From the NCBI RefSeq assembly GCF_026914185.1, contig NC_070564.1, forward strand, positions 1,798,001 to 1,862,000: 64,000 nt of DNA, read 5' to 3'. This document shows, piece after piece, positions 35,584 through 47,281 of this stretch. The number at the start of each line of letters is the position of its first letter. Position 1 is the first letter of the stretch. Origin of the DNA: Puccinia triticina. Its lineage: Eukaryota; Basidiomycota; Pucciniomycetes; Pucciniales; Pucciniaceae. The translations under genes were made by a program, and so were the position numbers. The notes below the pieces were generated by a model, which searched no databases, was not told the DNA's origin, and saw nothing but the letters and a program-made list of their open reading frames with translations.

Positions 35584-37180
35584 AGTTGCATACTTCCCTT
35601 CAGGACTTGTCCAGCTGACCATGACACTTACCAAGATTTCGTATTCTTTTGTACTCATAGTCTCATACAAATACCCTGTTCAGATTGCTACCCCAAATCT
35701 TTGCATTGTATTTCCTGGGCCTGACAAGCAGCTTTCATCCCTCTTGTTTGCTCTCCCTGGCGGTCATTAGCCTGTGGATTTGGGCAATGAAGGACACAGA
35801 GGTTGAGAAACGGACGCTCGCCAGGATGCTCCCTGGGGGGCAGCTCGAGGCCCGGAACATTGTCGCCAGCAGTGTCGCGCTTGTTATTGTTTGTGTGCGG
35901 TTCTTCCTCTGATTTTTTACCAGCGCGACGGCCCCTTCCCGAATAGGGAAGGATCCTAAGACGTATTAGCCTGTTTTGCATATCAAATATACATCAGAAG
36001 GACATACTACTGACAATCATCACATCACTTCTGTAGATTAAAATGGAAGCCACCATTTGAAAACTCAATTGACTTCCGTTTAGAACTCAGTGTTTTCCCT
36101 TTTAACAGACGGCCCAGAGGAGGCAGACTTTTATGCAAATACACTATTTGTTCTGATGATGAATTGCGGAGAGAAGGGAAACAGTTTTTTGAAACACTCG
36201 AGATGTCCGATGAAGAATGGATGGAGTTGAGTGTGATTCCTGCCAAAAATTGGGCGCAAATAACACAGCTATGTGTGATTACTGACACCACCAATGTTTT
36301 AACAACCAAATAGACGAAAACAAAGACGTGAGCAGCTTGGTCATCGAGTTGTTGACGTTGTCTGGGACGCGCCTCAGAATACATGGAAACTACTGAGGTT
36401 CAGGGATGACAAGAAAAATGGTAATTATCGGGCCATTGTCTTTTTGATCCTCAACAGTATTTGCCATGGCTGCCTTTGCCCTCCCCTCGGCGGCAGGAAC
36501 AATTAACTGGACGGCCGCTGCGCCCTCGTGTGTCTTTCAAAGGCTCCATCGCTCAGAAGGCTAAGGAATCCATCCGCAGCCACACACTGGCCTTGAAGCT
36601 GCTCATCATCCTTGCCCTTATCACACGCCAACACCTAGCATCCCCCTCCTCCAGCTGGGCAATGTCCAGAAATATCTGTTTGTGGTTGCCGGTTGAAGGA
36701 CAAGGACACCCAGCACTATGACAATCACAAGATTGAATCAAAAAATGTTGTTCCCTATTATTCAAGCCCCACAAGGAAAATTTGTGTTGTCCAGAAACTA
36801 ATACACCAATTAGTTAAGGGTAAGGTCTTGATTTAGAACACATCAGGGCTCATAATGGACCATGAAACTGTGACTTTCATTGTCCACTTACTAATTGAGA
36901 TGATGAGAAGTTAAGCTAATACTGTCTAAATTTTATGCTGCAAACTGAGGTCCAAATGTGATTGGGCACAGTTTGAATTGAAGATCTACAAAAGAATGCA
37001 ACCCAAAGATGTGGGGTTCATAGCTTTGCGGTTGTAAGTTGTATTCCTGGTGGAACAGTGGCAGCGGGAGCTGTAATGTCAACAAGGGCAGGGATTGCCA
37101 ATGGTCAGGGTTTTGGGCAAGTATTGGGGTGTGGAATATGGGGGGTAAGGGAATGGAGGTGGAGGTTGGAACCCTGAAAG
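35584..37180. other. Intergenic region
   Basis: An open frame at 36461-36721 encodes a proline- and serine-rich peptide with one hydrophobic stretch (LALKLLIILALI) but has no recognised family. The rest is AT-rich, with two near-identical copies of AAAAATCAAGAAACTGCTGC-type sequence downstream near 37262 and 37313. It may include the body of the Helitron whose 3' end is at 37210. Confidence 0.35.
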
Positions 37181-37210
37181 TGCAGCGGCGTAGCCGCCTT
37201 GGACTCTAGT
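37181..37210 (+). mobile_element. Helitron-like 3' terminus
   Basis: The hairpin GCGGCGTAGCCGC is followed about eight bases later by CTAGT and then by T. That is the classic Helitron end: a GC hairpin about ten bases before CTRRT, inserted at A/T. The same 30-base end with few changes occurs at 61011-61040. The 5' end (expected TC) was not found. Confidence 0.55.
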
Positions 37211-37599
37211 TTAATGTAAAATCCAAAATTTTGGCTAAATTCATACATTGGAACACTGAAAAAAACTCAAGAAACTGCTGCCAGTTGATATGCAATATTA
37301 CAAATGTGAAAAAAAATCAAGAAACTGCTGCCAGTTGAGATGCAATATTAAAAAGGCCCCCAGTGGGAAGGCACTGGAGAATAGCTTCTTTTGGGACAAT
37401 TCATACATTTTTATGTGTATAATTGAGGCAAAATCCCCCCACAGAACCCCAAAAACCTGCTGAAAAGCCGGGTTGTTTAACTAAATTTTGGTAGAAATTT
37501 CAGTTTGATTCCTACCACTTGGGGTTTCAATGCCCATTCATACCACCTTCATGGCTACCATTTTGCAAAAAAATGGAAAAATCCATACATTTATAGATT
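37211..37599. other. Gene-free stretch
   Basis: AT-rich, with two copies of a block of about 50 bases containing AAGAAACTGCTGCCAGTTGA (near 37268 and 37320). Nothing coding is seen. Confidence 0.4.
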
Positions 37600-38337
37600 G
37601 GGGCAGGCTTTAGGCATGCCAAAAAATTCCCAGATGCACGCCAAAAAAGGCGTGCACTCCTGACCACTCCAAGATTTTTGGAGTGCAGGATGGTTTACTC
37701 CAAAACCAGCCCCCATTTGGAGTGCACAACCCTGCACTCCAGGTGGTATGGAGTGAACACCCCGCCACGCCAAAACCAGCCCTCAGCTCCCCTTGACCGC
37801 CGGTCTGCGGCGGCTACACATGTCCCTCTCGATGACCGGGACCGACCGGTCATCGAGAGGGGTGTGTCCTCTTGCTGACCGGTCCATCCAGGTCATCGAG
37901 AGGGGTGTGTTTGTCCTCTTGATGACCGGTTGGTCCTGGTCATTGAGAGGGGTTGTGTCCTCTCAATGACCGGTCTGTGCCGGTCATCAAGAGGGGTGTG
38001 TCCTCTCGATGACCTCAAGAGGGGTGTGTCCTCTTGATGACCGGTCCGTCCCGGTCATCGAGAGGGGTGTGTTTGTCCTCTCAATGACCGGTCGGTCCCG
38101 GTCATCGAGAGGGACATGTGTAGCCGCCGCAGACCGGCGGTCAAGGGGAGCTGAGGGCTGGTTTTGGCGTGGCGGGGTGTTCACTCCATACCACCTGGAG
38201 TGCAGGGTTGTGCACTCCAAATGGGGGCTGGTTTTGGAGTAAACCATCCTGCACTCCAAAAATATTGGAGTGGTCAGGAGTGCACATCTTTTTTGGCGTG
38301 CATCTGGGAATTTTTTGGCGTGCCTAAAGCCTGCCCC
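37600..38337. mobile_element. Foldback element with GGGGCAGGCTTTAGGCA termini, 738 bp
   Basis: The left arm from GGGGCAGGCTTTAGGCA (37600) and the right arm ending at 38337 are nearly exact inverse copies for roughly 250 bases. They include GCGTGCACTCCTGACCACTC and the GACCGCCGGTCTGCGGCGG block. The centre (about 37825-38110) is an array of ATGACCGG..CCGGTCATCGAGAGGGG palindromes. ATAGATT occurs at both outer edges, offset by two bases on the right, and may be a duplication. No transposase is present. Confidence 0.8.
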
Positions 38338-39953
38338 TGATAGATTACCCACCTACACCACAGGAGCAGCCCAATGTTGGTTCATCATAGGACCTGGAGG
38401 TGACTCTAACATTGCACTCTTGCGTACAGGACCCGGTTGGCACATTCTTCACCAACCATTGGTTTTGGTGGTTTTGGTGGGGAGGATGTTTGTTTAACTC
38501 TGCCACTCTGGTCAGGTAATGTTGATTCAATTTTGTCCAGTAAGTCGGCCAAGTCAGAAGAAAATTGCATGGCTTGAAACTGCCACCCTCAGGCCATAGG
38601 TAGATTGATAATCTGTGCTTGACCCAATACGCAAGCAACCTTTCTTTTGTGATAGCGTGGGTTTTTCAACATATGTACACCACAGGAGCAATCGAGGAAA
38701 TCTCAAGTGTTCCCTTGACACTCGACAAAATATTGAATGTCTGCTGGACGCTTGAGGGAGCAAAAAGTCCGTTAAACCCACAAGACATGGGCTTTGCGTT
38801 GAGGGTTTTGTGACGTCGTCAGATCCCTCCCTCAATGCAAAGTTTGTTTTAACATTGGGGCGGTTCTGGGACTGCCTGTTTTTTGGATGTATCAGCTCTC
38901 TCAACGCTCTTCCAAAACGTTCGGAGAACAGCGGCCCGGAACCCAATTGTTCTTCCAATGCTCCAGTTCTCTCAACATCTGGTAATCTGTTGAGGGAACT
39001 GGAGCATTGGAGGAACAGTTTGGTTCCGGGCTGCTGTTCTCCAAACGTTTTGGAAGAGGGTTGAGGGGACCCTTGCGTCCAGTCAACATTATGCTAGAAA
39101 ATTAGCTTAAGGGCATGAAAGCACCTTTTGCTTTTTGTTTTTGGGCTTTGCATGATGCCCCATAAAGTATCTGATAAGTTTTTTTTTTTTTAAAAAAAAA
39201 GTACTTGAACAAAAACTCAAATTGATGAGTGTGAGGTTCATAGTGGAATCTCATAGGAAGCTGGTACATATCTTGAAAAACCCGGCTCCCGACAAGAATG
39301 ATTGCTGATCGCTTATCAGGCTAAGCATCAGTCTTGGCTGATCAGCCTTGCCCTCAGGGTGGCAGGTTCAACTCTTAGTCGTGCAAAACCCTTTCGGCCC
39401 GGGCAACTTACTGGGCAACGTTTGATCAACGTTACCTGGCCAGAGTGGCAGGGTCAAACACATGTCACATCCTCCCCACCAAAACCAATTGTTGGTTAAG
39501 AATGCGCCAACCGTGTGACAACGTTGCCCTGCAAGCAAAAGCGCAATGTTTGAGTAACCTCCAGGCCCTCCAATGACCTAATGTTGGGCTGCTCCTTGTT
39601 ATGGCCTGGTGTTATACCTCTCCGGGGGAGAGTTGATGCCCGCTACAATTGTGTAGTTGGGTGGTACCTTTTCTTCCTTCCCCGGGGTTTTTACACTCCT
39701 GTGGTGTAGCATCTCCTTATGAGATTCCACTACGAACCTTACACTTATTGATTTGAGTTTTGTTCAACTATTTTTTTAACCAAACAAAACTTATCAGAGA
39801 CGTCGTGGGGCATCATGAAAAGCCCAAAAACAAACAGCAAAAGTTGATTTCATGCTCTTAACCTGAAATCTTCTAGCAGAACGTTGACTGGACGCAAGGG
39901 TCTCCTCACCGCTCTTCCAAAGTGTTGAGCAAACAGTGGCCCGGGCTCAGAAC
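38338..39953. mobile_element. Outer foldback element, left part
   Basis: 38885-39065 is a palindrome with arms of about 85 bases around CTCCAGTTCTCTCAACATC. Arms at about 39000-39260 and 39720-39950 are inverted copies of each other, including CCCTTGCGTCCAGTCAAC and its inverse. TTCTTCCAATGCTCCAGTTC in the palindrome recurs at 51752-51771, just past the right end of the hAT element. The hAT therefore appears to have landed inside this foldback. No coding content is recognised. Confidence 0.6.
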
Positions 39954-42264
39954 TCAGGATGCAAATGGGTCGGGTTGGCCCAGAGGCAACCCACGACCTG
40001 GAGGGTCTTGGGTTGGGTTTGGGTAGCCTGACAGCTGAAAAACCAATTGCCGACCCAACCCGGAGAGACCCAATTGTCAATTGGGTTTGGGTTTGGGCAG
40101 GCCGATTCCATTTTGGGTCGGCCCAATGACCCAACTATGACCCAATTAAGTCAGCTGTAATCGCCAATCGGTGACTTAAGTCTGAGATATCTGATATTCC
40201 CTCAACCCACAGTCACACAATCACCCATCCTGCCCCAAGTCCCAACCATGCAACGGTCCAAGAGGAAACAACCGGCAGCGGTGAATTCCAGTTCATCTGA
40301 TGAAGAGTCTCTGATTGAGGTTTCCCAATCCCAAGTCACCACCAAGGGTCAGTCTCAGCCGCCAAGCACTCAAGAGGTTGCAAAAACCACCAAAAAGGAT
40401 CCTGAACCATTGAGTGCGCAAGAATCTCAATCTACCAGTCGAAATTTGAAAAAACAAAAGACAACAAGCAACATTTGGGAGCACTTCACCAAAAAAGAAT
40501 CCGGCAAGTCTCCTTGTTTTTGTGTTTGTGGGGGCCACTTTTGAAGCTTTCTGATAATTTTCTTTTTTTAACAGCTCAGGGTACCAAGGCACACTGTCAT
40601 TACTGCCGAGACCAACTCAAGGGTAAGAGCTACAACGGCACCAAGCACCTATGGCGTCACCTCAAACGTTGCAGCTCCTACCTCACCTCCAGCAAGCAAA
40701 CCATGTTGAAACTCTCGGCACCCGCGGATGGATCAAAACCAACCAAGTGGATATTCTCTCAGACGACCTTGCGCGAGCTTCTTGTCACAATAGTTATTTC
40801 TCACAAACAGCCATTTGTCTTTGTTGAACAGCCGCTATTCCGCGCCTTTGTTGCCTCACTACAACCAAAGTTCAAATTCTTTACTCAAACAACCCTCAAG
40901 ACAAAAGTCATGGCTTTATATATACAACTCTATGAAAGAAAAGCTAGCTGTTGAGATTTCTGGTGTAGATCGAGTTGCCTTAACAACTGATCTCTGGACC
41001 TCGTCTAACCAGTCACCTTATATGGTAATTTCAGCTCATTTTATTTCGTCGGACTGGACGCTGAAGACTCACATCATCTCCTTTAAGGAGCTTCTCACTC
41101 CTCACACTGGTGTCGCTATTGCTGAACAACTCGTCAACGTGATGAACAAATGGAAAATATTGGATAAGGTGGCATCTATCACTGTTGATAATGCCGCAAG
41201 CAACGACTCTGCAATCACTCGAGTAATATCGTCTATTTCAGCCTGGATAAGTCTTCCCCTTGAAATGAAAGGAATTTATTTCCATGTCCAATGTCTTGCG
41301 CACATTATTGACTTGGTTGTGAAGGATGGCCTGAAGATCTTCTTGGAAGCTATCAACAAGATTTGGGACAGTGTTTGTTACACCAAGAGCACCCCTTTGC
41401 GTAAACAGTCCTTCAAGGAGGCAATCAATCTTGTTGGAATGGACCAGCGAGCTCTCCCATTGGTCAATGTTCCCACCCGCTGGAACTCCACTTTCCTCAT
41501 GATCAAGTCGGCCCTCCCATATAAGGAAGCGTTTGATCAGCTTGCCATTCAAGACGCTAACTACACTCATTGTCCTACCTCAACCAAGTGGGAGGAGATT
41601 TCAACTATGAAGGATTTCTTGTCTGTTTTCCACTTGGGTACGTCATTCCTTCTTTGTGATCATTGAATTCCCACAGATCAATTAGCTGACATTTCATTCA
41701 CTGCTTGTTTGATTTAGCTACTTTAAAACTTGGAATGTCACAATACCCTACTTAAAATCTTGCCTATAAAACAATGAAGAAGATTTACAAACAGCTCAAA
41801 GAATCCTGAGAAAATGGCTCGCCCGAAATAATTGAAATGATCCAGCCAATGCAAGAAAAATTCGACAAGTACTGGCTTCCAATGGAAGACTTCACGGCAA
41901 TCAACCAGGTTTTCAATCCCCGTTGCAAGTTCCAGCACATAGAATTTATTCCATCTGAAGAGGTTGGCAAAGATCAAGCTACACTCACCATCAACAGAAT
42001 CAGAAAAACCCTTGCCAGCTGGTTCGATGACGTGATTGGCAACAAAAACAAGTCTTTCTCCAAAATTCACCCGAGCCTTGATTGCGATGAAAACAACTTA
42101 ACCATTCAAAACAACGCTACTGCTGATGAAGATGATCAGCGCTTTGAGCAATACCTCAAGAGGAAGAAGGTGGCCCAATCGGTATCTACTACGGCTGAGC
42201 TGGACTTGTATCTCCAGGAGCCTCCAATTCTCATTGAATCAGCTAATTTTATGGTCCTCACCTG

Positions 42265-43557
42265 CACCAGGAAAAAAAATAGTCACTTGATGGCAAGTGA
42301 CATGATGCAGCTTTGGTTTCTGCTCCAGAGCTACTCCAGCGCTGCTCCAAGTCTGCTCCACCAGCACTTGTAGAGCTTGCAGGACTGCACCAGAGCACTC
42401 AATGTGGCACAGTCAGCTGATCCTAATTTTTTCCCAGGAACAGCTGATGCTCATCATAAGCTGAGCAGTAGGCATTGACTGAGCCTGGGCCAAAGCTGAG
42501 CATTGGCTGAGCCTGGGCCACAGCTGAGCATTGGATATTCCAAGCCTGAAACAAATCCAAGTGTCAGCTGGACCAAGAATATTCCAAATCTGAGCATCAG
42601 CTTAGCCAACAATGGTCCAAAGCTGAGCATCATCTTGGAAAAGGCTTGTGCAGAGCTTAGGATCAGCTGGTACAACACTGTTCCAAAGATTAACACCAGC
42701 TGGGCCAAAATTTTTCAAAAGCTGAGCATTGGCTGAGCCAATGCTGGTACAAAGCTGAGCATTGGCTGAGCCAAGGCTGTTCCAAAGGTGAGTATCAGAT
42801 TTTTTGAGACTATTCAAAAGATTAATATCACCTGAGCCAAGGCTGTTCCACAGCTGAGCATCAGCTGAGCCAAGGCTGGTCCACAGCTGAGCATCAGCTG
42901 AGCAACAGCTGAGCCAAGGCTGGTCCACAGCTGAGCATCAGCTGAGCCAAGGCTGGTCCACAGCTGAGCATCAGCTGAGCCAAGGCTGGTCCACAGCTGA
43001 GCATCAGCTGAGCCAAGGCTGGTCCACAGCTGAGCATTTTCTTAGCCAATGTTGGTCCACAGCTGAGCATCATCTGAGCCAAGGCTGGTCCACAGATGAG
43101 CATAAGCTGTTACAGGAGTGGTCAGACTCAGAATCTGAGCATTGGCTGGGCTGAGATTTATCCAAAGCTGAAAATCAGCTGAGCCAATACTGGTCCAAAG
43201 CTGAGCATTGGCTGGGCCAATGATAGTCCTAATCTGAGTCTAAGCTGAGCCATGACTGGAATAAAGCTGAAAATAAGCTGGGCCAGGACTGGTTCTGATC
43301 TGGTCAACAAAGCTGAGCATGAGCTGGGCACCAAAGCTGAGCATAAGCTGGGAGCTAAAGCTGAGTATCAGCTGACCAGAAATGGGGATCAGTGGTGCCC
43401 AGCAAAAACTGAGGATCTCCTGTGGAAATTCTTAAACTGGTTAGATGGTGGTTAGATGGTGGGTAGATGATGGGTAGATGGTGGGTAGATGGTGGGTAGC
43501 CCGCTGGAGCTGGCATGATGTCACTTGTCATCAAGTGACTATTTTTCTTTCCTGGTG
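42265..43557. mobile_element. CACTA-like non-autonomous element inside the hAT transposase, 1293 bp
   Basis: The ends CACCAGGAAAAAAAATAGTC and, inverted, CACCAGGAAAGAAAAATAGT are flanked by CTG on both sides (42262-42264 and 43558-43560). Removing the element and one CTG restores an open hATC reading frame, which proves the borders. The CAC..GTG ends and 3-bp duplication suggest the CACTA group, although the fifth base differs. The core is a 33-bp tandem array (about 42490-43100). No transposase. Confidence 0.8.
42490..43100. repeat. 33-bp tandem array (AGCTGAGCATCAGCTGAGCC unit)
   Basis: The unit is AGCTGAGCATCAGCTGAGCC followed by AAGGCTGGTCCAC. It is almost perfect between 42850 and 43050 and more divergent on either side. 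Its length is a multiple of three, so it gives open 11-residue repeat frames on the minus strand that are not genes. Confidence 0.85.
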
Positions 43558-44131
43558 CTGGTGGAGCACCCACACTGATCAATTCCCAACACTTGCCATA
43601 CTTGCAAAATCTATTCTAATGACTCCAATGACTTTGATTGCATCAGAATCAGCATTCTCCACAGGTGGAAGAGTCCTTGGCAGTAATCAAAGCCGAATGC
43701 AACCGAACACTCTTGAAGCACTTGTATGCGCGCAAAACTGGATCTGCGCTGAAGAGGGGATCATAATGAATGAAGATGATGACTTTGATAATGTATCTCT
43801 CATTGTTTCTGGCTCATCTTAGTATCTTTTCTTTGATTTTATCTTCGTAGGCTCCCCTGTTGTATATACATGAATGCGCCAGGACCAGATTGCTAGAAAT
43901 TGGCACAAATTTATTTCCTTTTGCATTCAACAGCCCAAAACGCTCGGGTCACCCCTGACCCAACCCTGACCCAACCCTGACCCAACCCGACCCGCTGCAT
44001 CCTTAATCGGGTTTGGGTTTGGGCAGCCTGTTTGAGATTTTCACCCGACCAGTCCGCATATTCCCTCCTTGAAGGATTGTTCCCGCGCGCGCGGGGGACA
44101 TCCTTCAAGGGTGTGTTACACCCAACAGCGG

Positions 44132-44563
44132 TGTGAAGGCCCACCTACAAGTCTTATCTCAATTGGCAAGATAGCCTAGCATAAGACCGAGGGGAAAGAC
44201 AATTCTCTTAGAACTCTAATGAGAATTGCTTTATCAATAATGGAATGAGGTGTTTCTCGTGTCGAATAGTTACTTTAGTATTTTCCGATAAGAATGAGAA
44301 ATAAAGAACAAAGATAACGAGATGAAGAAAGAAAGAAAAAGGGGACAAAGAACAAACACAAGGTAAAATATATAAGAATGATGACGAGCTACATTTGTAA
44401 AACAACTGGGTAATAACTAATAAAAACAAAAATAATTTATCTTGAAACTGGCATAACCATTTCATAATTTTTAAAGCGCATGACACTTACATATTATGAA
44501 AGCTCCTATTTGTAAATCTGAAAGATGTCTAAATATTAATCAACAAAATGTTCAGTCGTTACA
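44132..44563 (-). repeat. 3' LTR of the Gypsy element, 432 bp
   Basis: This is the complete copy of the repeat. The part 44242-44563 aligns base for base with 50951-51272, with about nine substitutions counted by eye (roughly 97 percent identity), indicating a fairly young insertion. Confidence 0.85.
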
Positions 44564-44582
44564 AATAAGACTTACCTTATAC

Positions 44583-45442
44583 CTACGACTCTCCCAAAGC
44601 TACAGCCGCCTTTTTACCTCTCTTTTTCTTTGCAAGCCCAAACAACTCACCATGAACCTCCTGAAATTTCTTTAAGCGTAAATTTAGCTTCTCCGGAAGA
44701 TGTTCTTCTGCAACCCACATATCATTACCTATGGTAGAATTACTCCACAAAAGCAAATATTCATACTTACCCTTCTTTACCATCCGCGCGTCCAAAATCG
44801 ACTTCAGCAAACCCCAATCCACCACTTCTTCATCTGTATAATATTTTTCTTTAATACCTTCAACTAGACCGTGGTTGACAAGAGCATTCGGACCAACGTA
44901 TCGCACTATAAGAGACACATTGAAAACAGGATGTAATTTCGGATATTCCTTTTCAATATCTAACCGTACCGCGTTAGTTCCTACCATTTCAACGACTTGA
45001 AATGGGCCTATGTATCTATAATCCAGCTTAGAATTCAAACGTCTAGTTTTTATAAATTTCCGTAATAACAATACCCACTCACCTTTCTTGTAAACTGGAG
45101 CCGGTTTCTTCTTTAAATTATAATACTTTGCTTGTTTCTTTCTAGCTAAATCTAAACACTCCATCGCTGTCTCCTGTGTCAACTGCAAATCCATAATAAA
45201 ATTGTCCAAATCTTTGCGACCACAAGATTCAGTTATAATATTAAATCTAGGATGATGTCCATACGCGAAAAAAAATGGAGAAACTTTCAAACTTGCCGAA
45301 TCCAAATTGTTAATTGAAAATTCTGCCATGTCCAAAGCACAATCCCAATTGTCCTGATGATATGAACAGAAATGACGTAAATAATCCTCTAATACTTGAT
45401 TCATACACTCTGTTTGTCCATCAGTTTGCGGATGATACGCCG
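44583..45442 (-). pseudogene. Gypsy integrase C-terminal part and chromodomain
   Basis: On the minus strand this reads AYHPQTDGQTE (with the Glu-side motif of the integrase DDE core following as NQVLEDYL), then the GPY-like region FIKTRRLNSKLDYRYIGPFQ, and ends in a chromodomain-like segment (VVDWGLLKSILDARMVKKG..YEYLLLWSN). The chromodomain places the element among chromoviruses. The upstream half of the integrase is displaced to 46154-46975 by the inserted element at 45443-46153. Confidence 0.85.
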
Positions 45443-46153
45443 TAGAGATGTCACTTCTCACCCGGGTACCCGTTGGGTACCCGGGTACCTGCCTCAAATT
45501 TCCAGGATTCTGGACACCCGCACCCGCACCCGGCACCCGTTGACGGGTACCCGGGTGCAAAAGGCAGGTACCCGCGGGTACCTGCAGCCATCCCTCTTGA
45601 TGACCGGACAGACCGGTCATTGAGAGGGCTCTGTCCCCTCGGTGACCGGACAGACTGGTCATCGAGAGGGCTCTGTCCCCTCGATGATCGGACAGGCCGG
45701 TCATCGAGAGGGCTCTGTCCCCTCGATGACCGGACAGACCGGTCACCGAGAGGGCTGCAGTCCCCTTGATGACCGGACAGACCGGTCACCGAGAGGGCTG
45801 CAGTCCCCTTGATGACTGGACAGACCAGTCATCAAGAGGGCTGCAGTCTTGATGACCGGACAGACCGGTCATCAAGAGGGCTGTGTCCCCTGAATGACCG
45901 GACCAACCGGTAATCGAGCTGCAGTCCCCTCGAGGACTGGACAGCCCTCTCGACCGCCAGACCGGTGATTGGGCTGCAGTCCCCTCTGTCCGGTCATCAA
46001 GGGCAAATTTGGGGCGGGTACCTGTGTGGGTACCCGGGTACCCGCCTTAAAAACCCAGGATTCAGGATACCCGCACCCGCACCTGGCACCCGTCGGCGGG
46101 TACCCGCCCACGGGTGCCGGGTACCTGCCGACGGGTACCCAGTGACATCTCTA
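45443..46153. mobile_element. hAT-like MITE inside the Gypsy integrase, 711 bp, with palindromic array
   Basis: The ends TAGAGATGTCACT and AGTGACATCTCTA are perfect inverses. They are flanked by ATACGCCG on both sides (45435-45442 and 46154-46161), an 8-bp duplication. Sub-terminal arms repeat GGGTACCCGGGTACC. The core (about 45597-45990) is an array of roughly 44-base units of the form GATGACCGGACAGACCGGTC..GAGAGGG. No coding content. Confidence 0.85.
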
Positions 46154-46975
46154 ATACGCCGTCAACAAAGAACTCTTAATACTTAAAGCTGTCATCAATG
46201 ACTTCCAAAACTCACTTACAAATATTGCCCCCCTGTCAGAAACTATCCTTTCAGGCAACCCGTGTAAACAAAAAATATTCTTTCTGAATAGATTTGCCAA
46301 AACCGCGGATGAAGACGATTCTTTGCAAGGAATGAAATGCGTCAATTTACTTAACAAATCAATGACAACCAAAATTGAATCAAAACCTCCCAAAAGAGGA
46401 AGCTTAGTTATCATATCCATACCTATAGTGTTCCAAGGCTTTTTGTCAGGGACCAACGATACTAACTGACCATCACTTAACTGCCTCCGCGCTTTCACTT
46501 GTTGACAAGAATCGCAAGATTTGACATAATCAATCACCGAAGCTTTTACCTGCGGCCAAGAAAAGGTGCGCGTGAGTGTCAAAAGTGTCCTAGCCACCCC
46601 TGGATGACCCACCGTTGGTGCATCATGATACATGGTCAATATTCGCACTCGAAGAGATGCCGGGACTAAAACCCTACCCTTAAACCAAACAACGTCACCT
46701 TCTTGACTCACACCCTTCAACTTCAACTCAGCATCCGTATAGTTGCGCTTAAAGAAAGCGAGCAATTGTTTGTTAGGACGTTGGAATCCCATGTCATGAA
46801 CACCGTTAAACACGACACGTGAACTGTTATCCTCAGCCACCAACTCTTCACAACTGACCATCTTCTTTGATAACGATTCAGACTCTAAGATATCCTGCCG
46901 AAAACCCACGAAATCATCTCTTTGACTTGGACCGTCCGCTGGATTTTTTGAACCCGCAATATGATAAATTAACAT
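46154..46975 (-). pseudogene. Gypsy RNase H end and integrase N-terminal part
   Basis: The minus-strand reading starts in the RNase H to integrase linker (GSKNPADGPSQRD). It then has the integrase zinc module (YHDAPTVGHPGVARTLL..CDSCQQVKAR) and catalytic-core pieces NTIGMDMITKLP and ERIVSDRGAIFVSEFW with the two Asp residues. It breaks off at LLTAY, where the 711-bp element begins. Confidence 0.85.
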
Positions 46976-47281
46976 ATGAAAGTTATCTAAAAACCCTGCC
47001 CAACGCGCTTGCTTTGGAGAAAGATATTCAGCAGTTCGGAAATGTAAAAGATTAGAATGATCAGAGAAAACTTGTACCGGTTATGTTGTCCCCATTAACC
47101 AAGCCCTCCAATCCTCAAACGCAGCCACTATTGCTAAAAGCTCAATGTCGAAAATAGGCCACGAACGTTCACAATCAGTTAGCTTTCAAGAAACATAACT
47201 CACTGGAAAAATCTGTCCGTGAATATCCTTCTGACTCAAAACTGCTGCTATGGCAAAACCCGATGCATCGCAATGAACAAT

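Larger units (their letters stand above)
40248..43822 (+). pseudogene. hAT transposase, broken (BED finger, RNase H-like core, hATC)
   Basis: The reading starts at ATG 40248 with a serine-rich leader. A BED-type zinc finger follows across an intron (KAHCHYCRDQLKG..GTKHLWRHLKRC, about 40585-40675). The RNase H-like catalytic core contains RVALTTDLWTS and SITVDNAASND, carrying the expected first and second Asp, and later VPTRWNSTFLMI. A frame change occurs at a TATATATA tract near 40918-40925, and stops follow 41665. The C-terminal dimerisation region is split by the CACTA-like insertion. Its distal half (43558-43822) has FPTLAILAKSILMTP and ASESAFSTGGRVL, the hATC hallmark. The protein cannot be made from this copy. 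Confidence 0.85.

Noticed and set aside
39302..39390. Possible tRNA on the + strand with GGTTCAACTCT
   Set aside because: A B-box-like sequence exists but the A box is poor and no cloverleaf stem pairs; it lies in a foldback arm.
42894..43103. Minus-strand protein with 11-residue repeats (MLSCGPALAQL)
   Set aside because: It is a by-product of the 33-bp tandem array; the unit length is a multiple of three and no start, promoter or family supports it.
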